Part shown: positions 8,153 to 15,134 of the stretch, piece after piece
How positions within the stretch are numbered: position 1 is the stretch's first letter
Layout: each line of letters starts with the position of its first letter
Source: CAJBVG01 sp044337515
GTDB lineage: Bacteria > Bacteroidota > Bacteroidia > Sphingobacteriales > Sphingobacteriaceae
DNA length: 29,961 nt
NCBI GenBank assembly: GCA_044337515.1
Contig: JBIINK010000027.1
Span: forward strand, 1-29,961
Reading direction: 5' to 3'
Made by a program: the position numbers and the translations under genes
The notes under the pieces: generated by a model
Databases searched by the model: none
Seen by the model: only the letters and a program-made list of their open reading frames with translations
What the model was told of the DNA's origin: nothing

Positions 8153-8186
8153 TCCAGATAGCTATCGGGAGCGTAAATGTGCAAAT
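8153..8186. repeat. composite element copy 2: 18-bp palindrome plus two 8-mers
   Basis: TCCAGATAGCTATCGGGA (8153-8170, one mismatch in the palindrome) is followed by GCGTAAAT and GTGCAAAT. It matches the copy at 6137-6170 at most positions and has the same orientation. The last 16 bases (8171-8186) form a perfect inverted repeat with 8281-8296. Confidence 0.8.
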
Positions 8187-8200
8187 TATTTTGATTTAAT

Positions 8201-8298
8201 TTTCGCATCTACGCATTTGCACATCTACGCATTTACCAAATTCGTGTGCTCGTGTGCTCGTTTAATTTGCACATCTGCACATTTGCACATTTACGCAT
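8201..8298. repeat. degenerate 8-mer arrays (CAT-ending units) with TGTGCTCG doublet
   Basis: Four units, TTTCGCAT, CTACGCAT, TTGCACAT and CTACGCAT (8201-8232), are followed by a TGTGCTCG pair (8245-8260). A second block, TTGCACAT, CTGCACAT, TTGCACAT and TTACGCAT, occupies 8267-8298. The orientation is opposite to the 6083 array. The last unit supplies the stop codon of the convergent monooxygenase gene. Confidence 0.85.
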
Positions 8299-9298
8299 CT
8301 ACTAATTGTCCTACTCGTTCAATCGACCTCATCAATTGCTCGTGCGATAATGCTGCACTATCCATCTGGAAAGTAAATCGATCTACACCGCCTAATGCTT
8401 CGCTGTGGCGTAATAACTTTTCAGCTACATCATCTACACCTCCTACTATTAGGGCGCCTCGTGTGCCTGTTTGTGAATCGAAATGAGAACGTGTTACAGG
8501 TGGCCATCCTCGCTCTTTACCTATTCTAGTAAATGCTTCGGCATATCCTGGGTAAAATTCTTCAATCGCTTTCTCTCTCGTTTCACCAACATATCCTAAA
8601 GAATGTAAGCCTACTTTTAATTCGCTTAATTCAAAACCTGCTTTTACTCCTGCTTCCCTATATAAATCTATTAATGGTCTGAAACGATGTGTTTCTCCAC
8701 CGATAATAGCTACCATCAGAGGTAAGCCTAATCTTCCAGCTCGTATAAATGAAGCTGGAGTTCCTCCAACGCCTAACCAAATTGGAATGCGATCTTGTAA
8801 TGGTCGTGGATAAATGGATATGTCGTGTAAGGGTGCTCTGAATTTTCCGGACCAAGTAATTTGTTCTTCATCACGTATACGCAATAACAAATCTAACTTC
8901 TCCGAAAATAAAGCATCGTAGTCGTGTAAGTCGTAACCGAATAATGGGAATGCATCCGTGAATGATCCCCTGCCTACTACAATTTCTGCTCTACCCCTTG
9001 ATATTAAATCTAATGTAGCAAACTCTTGAAATACTCTTACCGGATCTGCAGCACTTAATACCGTAACCGCACTTCCTAATTTTATTCTTGTTGTTCTTGC
9101 CGCTGCGGCCGCTAATATCACAACTGTTGCCGCATCTAAAAACTCCTGACGATGATGTTCACCAATTCCGAAAAAATCTAATCCTGATTTATCTGCATGT
9201 TCAATTCTATCTATTAATCGTTGTAAGGAGATATCACTTGGCATGATTTTGCCATCATTCCCCATCGCCGAAGCAAAACTGTCTATACCTATTTCCAT
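8291..9298 (-). CDS. luciferase-like (LLM class) flavin-dependent monooxygenase
   Basis: This 335-residue TIM-barrel protein belongs to the bacterial luciferase-like monooxygenase family, which uses reduced FMN or F420. FMN is likelier in this phylum. Recognisable segments are FFGIGEHHRQEF (about 43-54), TRIKLGSAVTVLSAADPVRVFQEFATLD, GRAEIVVGRGSF and PIWLGVGGTPASFIRAGRLGLPL. The substrate cannot be told. The gene is richer in GC than its neighbours (about 44% in six lines counted by hand, against about 34% in two lines of metG), and the protein is rich in Ala and Arg, which suggests acquisition by transfer. It is 43 nt downstream of metG on the same strand. Its last codons and stop lie in an 8-mer repeat array. 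Confidence 0.88.
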   Translation of the reverse strand: MEIGIDSFASAMGNDGKIMPSDISLQRLIDRIEHADKSGLDFFGIGEHHRQEFLDAATVVILAAAAARTTRIKLGSAVTVLSAADPVRVFQEFATLDLISRGRAEIVVGRGSFTDAFPLFGYDLHDYDALFSEKLDLLLRIRDEEQITWSGKFRAPLHDISIYPRPLQDRIPIWLGVGGTPASFIRAGRLGLPLMVAIIGGETHRFRPLIDLYREAGVKAGFELSELKVGLHSLGYVGETREKAIEEFYPGYAEAFTRIGKERGWPPVTRSHFDSQTGTRGALIVGGVDDVAEKLLRHSEALGGVDRFTFQMDSAALSHEQLMRSIERVGQLVDA

Positions 9299-9303
9299 TT
9301 TTT

Positions 9304-9336
9304 GAGTTGAGTTGTGAATTATGAATTGTGAGTTAC
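9304..9336. repeat. 7-mer degenerate tandem repeat
   Basis: GAGTT is followed by four contiguous 7-nt units: GAGTTGT, GAATTAT, GAATTGT and GAGTTAC. They fill nearly the whole 43-nt gap between metG and the monooxygenase gene. Confidence 0.75.
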
Positions 9337-9341
9337 ACGAA

Positions 9342-11375
9342 CTATTTTACTGCACCCCCGTTCATAATCGCTTTCGTCGGACTAACAAACGCTAAACTAC
9401 CATCAGCATTTTCGGCCATCAATATCATCCCTTGTGAGGTAATGCCTTTAATGTCGCGAGGTGCTAGGTTTACTAAAATACTTACTTGTTGCCCGATTAT
9501 ATTTTCAGGTTCGTAATATTCTGCGATGCCTGAAACAACCGTGCGTACATCAATACCGGTATCGATTTTTAATTTCAATAACTTTTTAGTTTTAGCAACT
9601 TTCTCCGCTTCCAAAATGGTTCCTACTCGGATATCCATTTTACTAAAATCATCGAAACTAATATTTTCTTTTGCTGCTTCTGCTACAGAATTTTGCAATT
9701 CATTTTCTTTTTTTGAGGCTTCCAATTTTTGTAATTGTAATTCGATTACATCATCTTCAATTTTATCGAACAATAAACTTGATGTTCCTAATTGATGTGC
9801 ATCTGCTAAAATATTTTCGTTACCTGCATCATTCCAATCGTTCTTATTTAAATTCAACATCGTTTTTAATTTTGATGATGAATGTGGTAAAAATGGTTCT
9901 GCTAAAATGGCAAGGTTTGCTGCGATTTGTAATCCAATGTTTAATATGGTTTGTACACGTTGCTCATCTTCTTTTATTACTTTCCAAGGCTCCGTATCTG
10001 CTAAGTATTTATTTCCTAAACGCGCTAAATTCATAAACTCTTGCATGCCTTCTCTAAATCTGAATTGCTCTAAAGAGTTTGAAATAGTAGCTGGGAATTT
10101 TTTTAACTCTTCAATAACTTCTTTATCGTAGTCTGTCAATTCCAATCTTGGCATTACTTTTCCTGCGAAATATTTATCGCTCAACACTAACACTCTATTG
10201 ATGAAGTTTCCAAGTATCGCCACTAACTCATTATTATTTCTTGCTTGAAAATCTTTCCAAGTAAAATCATTGTCTTTTGTTTCGGGAGCATTTGCACACA
10301 ATACATACCTTAATACATCTTGTTTCTCTGGAAAGTCCAATAAATACTCATGTAACCACACGGCCCAATTTCTTGAAGTAGAAATTTTATCGCCTTCTAA
10401 ATTTAAAAATTCATTTGCGGGAACATTATCTGGTAAAATATAATCGCCATGCGCCATTAATATCGCAGGGAAAATTATGCAATGGAAAACGATATTATCT
10501 TTTCCGATGAAATGGATTAAACGCGTGTCTTCCGATTTCCAATATTTTTCCCAATCGGGAGTTAATTCTTTTGTTGCAGAGATGTAACCAATCGGAGCAT
10601 CAAACCAAACGTATAAAACTTTTCCTGCAGCATCTTTCAATGGAACTTTTACACCCCAATCCAAATCACGTGTCATTGCTCTTGGTTGTAAGCCTTGGTT
10701 AATCCACGATTTACATTGACCTAGTACGTTAGATTTCCATTCATCATGACTATTAATATAACCTTCAATATCATTTTGAAATCTATCTAAAGGAAGAAAC
10801 CAATTCTTTGTTGTTTTCATTACAGGTATAGAACCTGATAATGTTGATTTCGGATTAATAAGGTCTGTTGGATTTAACGTAGATCCACATTTTTCACATT
10901 GGTCACCGTAAGCACTTTCGTTTCCGCAATTCGGACAAGTACCTGTAATGTATCGATCAGCTAGAAACTGATTTGCTTCTGCATCAAAATATTGATCAGT
11001 AGTTTCTTCTTGAAACATTCCCTTATCATATAAATTGGTAAAGAATTCTGAAGCAGTTTCGTGATGTATTGGCGAAGAAGTTCTAGAATAGATATCAAAT
11101 GAAATTCCAAACTCTTTAAAAGAGTCGCCCATCATTTTGTGATACTTATCAATTACTTGTTGAGGAGTAATTCCTTCTTTTTTAGCTTTGATGGTAATCG
11201 CTACGCCGTGTTCGTCGGAACCGCATATAAACTTCACATCCTTACCTTGAGCACGTAAATAGCGAACATAGATGTCGGATGGAATATAGCAACCCGCTAA
11301 ATGGCCAATATGAACTGGACCATTTGCATAGGGTAAAGCGGCAGTAACGGTAAATCTTTTAAAACTCTTTTCCAA
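9342..11375 (-). CDS. metG: methionyl-tRNA synthetase
   Basis: MetG charges tRNA-Met. From the TTG at 11375 it has 677 residues, the usual length of the two-domain form. HIGH occurs exactly at residues 22-25 (PVHIGHLAG). A zinc knuckle CPNCG...CEKCG sits in the CP domain. The KMSKS loop reads KISTS (GDKISTSRNW), which I recall as usual in this phylum. The C-terminal tRNA-binding OB domain (DDFSKMDIRVGTILEAEKV to NGGAVK) is complete. The open frame extends to a TTG at 11423 with no ATG. I prefer 11375 because homologues start just before KRFTVTAALPYANG and because a -7 box at 11400-11407 lies inside the longer version. Confidence 0.93.
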   Translation of the reverse strand: MEKSFKRFTVTAALPYANGPVHIGHLAGCYIPSDIYVRYLRAQGKDVKFICGSDEHGVAITIKAKKEGITPQQVIDKYHKMMGDSFKEFGISFDIYSRTSSPIHHETASEFFTNLYDKGMFQEETTDQYFDAEANQFLADRYITGTCPNCGNESAYGDQCEKCGSTLNPTDLINPKSTLSGSIPVMKTTKNWFLPLDRFQNDIEGYINSHDEWKSNVLGQCKSWINQGLQPRAMTRDLDWGVKVPLKDAAGKVLYVWFDAPIGYISATKELTPDWEKYWKSEDTRLIHFIGKDNIVFHCIIFPAILMAHGDYILPDNVPANEFLNLEGDKISTSRNWAVWLHEYLLDFPEKQDVLRYVLCANAPETKDNDFTWKDFQARNNNELVAILGNFINRVLVLSDKYFAGKVMPRLELTDYDKEVIEELKKFPATISNSLEQFRFREGMQEFMNLARLGNKYLADTEPWKVIKEDEQRVQTILNIGLQIAANLAILAEPFLPHSSSKLKTMLNLNKNDWNDAGNENILADAHQLGTSSLLFDKIEDDVIELQLQKLEASKKENELQNSVAEAAKENISFDDFSKMDIRVGTILEAEKVAKTKKLLKLKIDTGIDVRTVVSGIAEYYEPENIIGQQVSILVNLAPRDIKGITSQGMILMAENADGSLAFVSPTKAIMNGGAVK

Positions 11376-11399
11376 AACTTTATAAATAATGATAATTTG

Positions 11400-11407
11400 C
11401 AAAGATA
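11400..11407 (-). promoter_or_regulatory. -7 box of metG
   Basis: On the minus strand this reads TATCTTTG, a perfect TAnnTTTG match, 24 nt before the TTG at 11375. It argues against the longer reading frame that starts at 11423, because transcription would begin downstream of that codon. No -33 TTG at a normal distance is visible. Confidence 0.5.
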
Positions 11408-11422
11408 ATGGTTTCTGAAACA

Positions 11423-12322
11423 ATGCGCATTCCTACTTACTTGAAAAAAGGCGATACCATCGGTATTTTGAGTACTGCCCGTAAAATGACCGAAGAACAA
11501 CTGTCATTCGCAATTAATTTAATTCGAAGCTGGGGCTTTGAGGTTAAAATAGGCGAAAGCATTGGTGCTGAGGAGCATCAGTTCGCTGGAAATGATGAAA
11601 TCCGTAGAAAAAACTTGCAAGATTACATGGATGACCCCTCAATTAATGCCATTTTATGTGCACGAGGTGGGTATGGAACTATGCGTATTATTGACCAAAT
11701 AGATTTCACAAAATTTTTAGAAAACCCGAAATGGGTCTGCGGTTTTTCGGATGTAACCGTTCTTCATGAGCATTTACAGAGTTTAGGAGTAGCTAGTTTA
11801 CATACTGCAATGCCCTCATTGTTCCCAGCAATAGAGGACCATACAACATTAAATTCTATCAGAGAATCATTAACAGGAGAAAAACTATCCTACACTTGGG
11901 AGCCAAATACTCCCTCTATCTTTCCTCAAAATTGCAAAGGCGAAATTGTAGGCGGAAACTTATCCTTAATCTATGCTCTTCAAGGAAGTGTATCTGATAT
12001 CAATACCGACGGAAAAATTTTATTCATTGAAGATTTAGATGAATACTTTTATCATATCGACAGAATGATGTGCAGTTTAGATCGTGCTGGTAAATTGAAA
12101 AATTTGAAAGCACTGTTAGTTGGTGGTATGAATGATATGAAAGATAATTCGATTCCCTTCGGAATGCACACTGAAGAAATTATTTTATACTATACACGAA
12201 AATATGGCTACCCAATTTTCTTCGATTTCCCTTGTGGACATATCGAACACAACTACGCAGTGAAATTAGGTATGGAAGCGGAGATAATTGTAGAAGGTAA
12301 TATGTTGAAGTTTATTCAATAG
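11423..12322 (+). CDS. ldcA: murein LD-carboxypeptidase (S66)
   Basis: This 299-residue S66 peptidase removes the terminal D-alanine from murein tetrapeptides during peptidoglycan recycling. The catalytic triad is in place: Ser109 in CGFSDVT, Glu203 in FIEDLDEYFYHIDRM, and His273 in PCGHIEHN. The N-terminal PTYLKKGDTIGILSTARK and CARGGYGTMRI are also typical of the family. No signal peptide is present, so it should act in the cytoplasm. An ATG at 11408 would add five residues (MVSET), but homologues start just before PxYLKKGD. Divergent from metG with 47 nt between starts, it converges on anmK, another recycling enzyme. Confidence 0.92.
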   Translation: MRIPTYLKKGDTIGILSTARKMTEEQLSFAINLIRSWGFEVKIGESIGAEEHQFAGNDEIRRKNLQDYMDDPSINAILCARGGYGTMRIIDQIDFTKFLENPKWVCGFSDVTVLHEHLQSLGVASLHTAMPSLFPAIEDHTTLNSIRESLTGEKLSYTWEPNTPSIFPQNCKGEIVGGNLSLIYALQGSVSDINTDGKILFIEDLDEYFYHIDRMMCSLDRAGKLKNLKALLVGGMNDMKDNSIPFGMHTEEIILYYTRKYGYPIFFDFPCGHIEHNYAVKLGMEAEIIVEGNMLKFIQ

Positions 12323-12330
12323 TAAGTGTC

Positions 12331-12395
12331 GTTCATCGAAGCGTCCTCGCTTCGAGTTTTTATTCTATTGTCGAAGCGAGGACGCTTCGACGAAC
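12331..12395. repeat. large nested palindrome between ldcA and anmK
   Basis: Arms at 12331-12355 and 12371-12395 are inverted copies matching at 24 of 25 positions, with the one mismatch a G-T pair, around a 15-nt AT-rich loop. Each arm is itself a palindrome: TCGAAGCG, a 4-nt centre, then CGCTTCGA. There is no U-tract on either side, so it is not a canonical intrinsic terminator. It may still end transcription of the convergent genes or be a mobile palindromic repeat. Confidence 0.85.
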
Positions 12396-12414
12396 AAATC
12401 AATAAAAACTTCCA

Positions 12415-12454
12415 TTAACATATTATCCTATTAACAAATTAACATATTAAATAT
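12415..12454. repeat. 8-mer tandem array over the anmK stop codon
   Basis: The contiguous 8-nt units are TTAACATA, TTATCCTA, TTAACAAA, TTAACATA and TTAAATAT. On the minus strand the main unit is TATGTTAA, which also occurs in the 3627-3674 array. The anmK stop codon and its last seven residues lie within it. Confidence 0.75.
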
Positions 12455-13510
12455 TACTCCCGAGCAATGATCTTGCTTAGCACCTGTTACACTTGCTAAA
12501 CAATTGTTTTCATTTCGAATTCGTAGTACACCAAGAAAAGCAAAAATAATGGCTTCCTTAAATTCTATAATTTCTTTTGAGGGAATTATAATTTCAGCAG
12601 GTGTGTGGTGTTTTATTCTATTGATTAAATGTTGGTGGTAAGCACCGCCGCCTGTAATGAGTAATGAGTAATGGGTATTGGGTAATGGGTAATTAACATT
12701 TGATGCGATTTGCATAGCAATGTGTTCGCAGAAAGTATTGAGCTTGTCTGCAATTGAAATATCATACGATTCAATTAATGGTATAACTTCTGCATATATC
12801 ATTTCTTTGCCTAAGGATTTTGGAGTAGGCAATGTGTAGTAATTTAAATTATTAAGTTGATGTAATAAGCCAACATCACATTTCCCACTTTCTGCAATGG
12901 CTCCGTCTTCATCATACCTTTTATTCAACAGCTCTGCATAATGGTTCAGTACCATATTCGCAGGGCAAACATCATAGGCAATGCGTTTTCCATTGACATC
13001 AAAAGATACATTTGCAATACCTCCAATATTTAAGCAATAATTATAAGATGAGAATAAATGCTTATCTCCAATCGGAACTAATGGAGCTCCTTGTCCACCC
13101 ATGGCAACATCTTGTTTTCTAAAATCGCAAACCACTTCAACTCCACAATTCGATGCGAGTATTTGTCCGGCGCCAATTTGTAAGCTTAATTTTTTTTCGG
13201 GTTGATGAAAAATAGTATGCCCGTGAGATGAAATAAAATCAAGGTTCTCTATAGAAAATTCTTTTCTGAAACCGTTTATTAATTCTGAAAAATATTCTGC
13301 AAGTTCTATATCGAGCAAGTGGATTCCTAGTCCGTCCAACTGCATGGCATTGTTTAATTTTAAACGCCATGATGTTGGGTATTCGTAACTCTTAGCAGCT
13401 AATAAATTAAAAGACCAGCTCCCCTTGTCGAATACAAATTCCGTATAAGCCAAATCCACACCATCTAAGGAGGTGCCCGACATTAAACCAATGACTAGGT
13501 ATTTTTGCAT
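12431..13510 (-). CDS. anmK: anhydro-N-acetylmuramic acid kinase
   Basis: AnmK phosphorylates and opens 1,6-anhydro-MurNAc to MurNAc-6-phosphate in the cytoplasm, a step of murein recycling. The 359 residues start with the ATP-binding GLMSGTSLDGVDLAYTEF. Further family motifs are DFISSHGHTIFHQP, FRKQDVAMGGQGAPLVPIGDKHLF, NIGGIANVSFD and ITGGGAYH. The segment YPLPNTHYSLL just before ITGGG is encoded by six 7-bp repeats (12654-12695, exactly 14 codons) and looks like a repeat-derived loop. The last residues (IFNMLIC) come from an 8-mer array. The core motifs are intact, so the enzyme is probably functional. It converges on ldcA. Confidence 0.92.
   Translation of the reverse strand: MQKYLVIGLMSGTSLDGVDLAYTEFVFDKGSWSFNLLAAKSYEYPTSWRLKLNNAMQLDGLGIHLLDIELAEYFSELINGFRKEFSIENLDFISSHGHTIFHQPEKKLSLQIGAGQILASNCGVEVVCDFRKQDVAMGGQGAPLVPIGDKHLFSSYNYCLNIGGIANVSFDVNGKRIAYDVCPANMVLNHYAELLNKRYDEDGAIAESGKCDVGLLHQLNNLNYYTLPTPKSLGKEMIYAEVIPLIESYDISIADKLNTFCEHIAMQIASNVNYPLPNTHYSLLITGGGAYHQHLINRIKHHTPAEIIIPSKEIIEFKEAIIFAFLGVLRIRNENNCLASVTGAKQDHCSGVIFNMLIC
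12654..12695. repeat. 7-bp tandem repeat inside anmK, six copies
   Basis: The units are GTAATGA, GTAATGA, GTAATGG, GTATTGG, GTAATGG and GTAATTA. The 42-nt length keeps the anmK frame. Confidence 0.85.
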
Positions 13511-13522
13511 GACTAAAAGTAT

Positions 13523-13553
13523 AAAAAAAAGTCCCGATTTTCATCGGGACTTT
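13523..13553 (-). terminator. intrinsic terminator of the BNR-type T9SS gene
   Basis: The 8-bp stem GTCCCGAT/ATCGGGAC (13531-13538 and 13543-13550) closes a TTTC loop and is extended by A-T pairs. On the minus strand it is followed by a run of eight T. It lies about 50 nt after the stop of the minus-strand gene at 13602 and directly before anmK, insulating anmK from read-through. Confidence 0.9.
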
Positions 13554-13601
13554 CCTAGTATTTTCTAAGAGCAATTACACTCTTATTTTTATAAGCAATA
13601 A

Positions 13602-14978
13602 TTATTGCTTAACAATTTTTTGTACGCTTACGTTGTTACCTTCACGAACTTCTACCATGTACACACCTTGTGCTTGGTTTGAAAGATCGAATGAAGTATA
13701 CAATAAAGATTGTGTTGGATATTCTTTAGCGAAAACTACACGACCTGTAACGTCCATTACTTTAATGCTTGAAGCACCTTTAACAGTTGCTTTTACATAG
13801 TATGTTCCGTTCGATGGGTTAGGATATACTTCGAAGTTTTCTACTTTGTTTGATGCAACTCCTGTAGCTACACGAACAGATCCCCATTTGAAGATACCAC
13901 CCGATGCAGTAATTGCAGTGTTGAATCCACCTGACCAACCATTGTTGATGTCAGCAAACTGACAAGCAGTATGTTGAACAGCATCAATATTAACCCAAGT
14001 TACACCATCTTCAGTATAAGCCGAACCAACAGCTCCACTTGTAGCATTTGCTGCAGTTAAGAAGTATGTTGCAGGTGTACCAGGTACGTGCTCAATAGAA
14101 CTAAAGTAAACTAAGTTACCTAATGTATCTGCTCCAGAATTGTTCCATGTTAAACCACCATCAACAGAGAAAATTAATGTGCTAGATGCAGAGTCCAAAT
14201 TATTTAAAACTGCCCAAAAATCATTTTTGCTTGAACAAGTAATACTTGGTATTGCTGTATTACTAACTCCCATTAATGGAGATGTTCCTAATGTCCAAGT
14301 ATGACCTAAATCTTTACTTACTAAAATGTTTCCAAAGTTAGTAGGGTAGATAATTGTACTATCGAAATCACCATAGTAACCAACTGTTCCGTATTCACCT
14401 GCTACTGGAGTGTAACCAATACTTGAATCCGCAACACGCACCCAAGATGCTCCGTAGTTATCAGTAGTGTAAATTTCAAAATATCCTGCAGCAGGGTCGC
14501 CCATTGCAATACCATTTTTTGCATTAAAGAAATGTACAACATTAATAAATGAAGCTGATGCATTTGTAAATGCTCCTGTAGAAACTTTTTTCCAAGTAGT
14601 ACCACCATCTGTAGTTTTGTAAACACCTTGTGGTGCTACTGATGATCCCGCTGGATAAACTGCTGCATAAGCTGTATCTGCATCAATAGCAGATAAATTT
14701 GCTAAACCATGAGTTGCTGCTAAACCTGTTGCAGTAATTTTTGAAGCTTTCCAAGTTGCTCCACCATTCGTTGTTTTTGCAATATCACGGATAGTTGCAT
14801 TTGAACCACTACCATCATAAGCTACTGCCCAAACAGTGTTCGAGTCTACAACACTGAAATCATTGATTCCTCTTGATGCTGCAGTAAACATAGAATTTTG
14901 AACATTCCATGCCATTTGTGCATTGGCACCGATTGTTCCTGCAACTAACGCTGCCATAAGTAAAAGTTTTCTTTTCAT
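13602..14978 (-). CDS. T9SS-secreted BNR/Ycf48-like repeat protein
   Basis: This 458-residue secreted protein has a signal peptide (1-20, ending GANA/QM). Its beta-propeller carries repeated BNR motifs: KTTNGGATWKA, KTTDGGTTWKKV, TTDNYGASWVRV, SKDLGHTWTLG, SVDGGLTWNN and TEDGVTWVNI. The last 80 or so residues are a T9SS type A sorting domain (NFEVYPNPSNGTYYVKA to VSVQKIVKQ). Recurrent GCA, GTT and ACA codons and a strong terminator hint at good expression, but this is only an impression. No enzyme active site is visible, and Ycf48-like propellers are often non-catalytic. It differs from the BNR/PKD protein at 6227-8131 in lacking the PKD domain. Confidence 0.88.
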   Translation of the reverse strand: MKRKLLLMAALVAGTIGANAQMAWNVQNSMFTAASRGINDFSVVDSNTVWAVAYDGSGSNATIRDIAKTTNGGATWKASKITATGLAATHGLANLSAIDADTAYAAVYPAGSSVAPQGVYKTTDGGTTWKKVSTGAFTNASASFINVVHFFNAKNGIAMGDPAAGYFEIYTTDNYGASWVRVADSSIGYTPVAGEYGTVGYYGDFDSTIIYPTNFGNILVSKDLGHTWTLGTSPLMGVSNTAIPSITCSSKNDFWAVLNNLDSASSTLIFSVDGGLTWNNSGADTLGNLVYFSSIEHVPGTPATYFLTAANATSGAVGSAYTEDGVTWVNIDAVQHTACQFADINNGWSGGFNTAITASGGIFKWGSVRVATGVASNKVENFEVYPNPSNGTYYVKATVKGASSIKVMDVTGRVVFAKEYPTQSLLYTSFDLSNQAQGVYMVEVREGNNVSVQKIVKQ

Positions 14979-15008
14979 ATAAGTATATTATCAATTTTGT
15001 TCGAAAAG

Positions 15009-15038
15009 CTAAAATACGACAAAATGAGGCAATTGCAA
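15009..15038 (-). promoter_or_regulatory. -33/-7 promoter of the 13602-14978 gene
   Basis: On the minus strand a TTG (plus 15036-15038) lies 19 nt upstream of TATTTTAG (plus 15009-15016, one mismatch to TAnnTTTG). The box ends 30 nt before the ATG at 14978. Confidence 0.45.
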
Positions 15039-15085
15039 TCTCAATAACACTTCAATTGTAACATTTATATGGAAAAAGATAAATA

Positions 15086-15114
15086 TATAGTACTATGTAT
15101 TGCATAGTACTATA
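15086..15114 (+). promoter_or_regulatory. palindromic operator of padR-pspC
   Basis: Perfect 12-bp arms TATAGTACTATG (15086-15097) and CATAGTACTATA (15103-15114) flank TATTG. They lie 20 nt before the padR start. The TTG in the centre is also a candidate -33 element, 20 nt from the -7-like box at 15123-15130. A dimeric winged-helix repressor such as PadR bound here would occlude the promoter. Confidence 0.75.
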
Positions 15115-15122
15115 ATTATGCA

Positions 15123-15130
15123 CACCTTTG
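15123..15130 (+). promoter_or_regulatory. -7-like box 4 nt before padR
   Basis: CACCTTTG has one mismatch to TAnnTTTG and is separated by TAGC from the ATG at 15135. With the TTG at 15100-15102 the spacer is 20 nt. Transcription would start at or very near the A of the ATG. Confidence 0.5.
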
Positions 15131-15134
15131 TAGC

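Noticed and set aside
8217..8486. Plus-strand open frame of 89 codons
   Set aside because: It begins inside the 8-mer repeat array and runs antisense to the well-supported monooxygenase gene; the peptide is repeat-derived and low-complexity.
9671..10036. Plus-strand open frame of 121 codons
   Set aside because: It is antisense to metG, which has clear motifs throughout; the peptide is hydrophobic and shows no family features.
12331..12395. Canonical intrinsic terminator
   Set aside because: The stem is strong but no U-tract follows on either strand and each arm is itself palindromic, so it is listed as a repeat.
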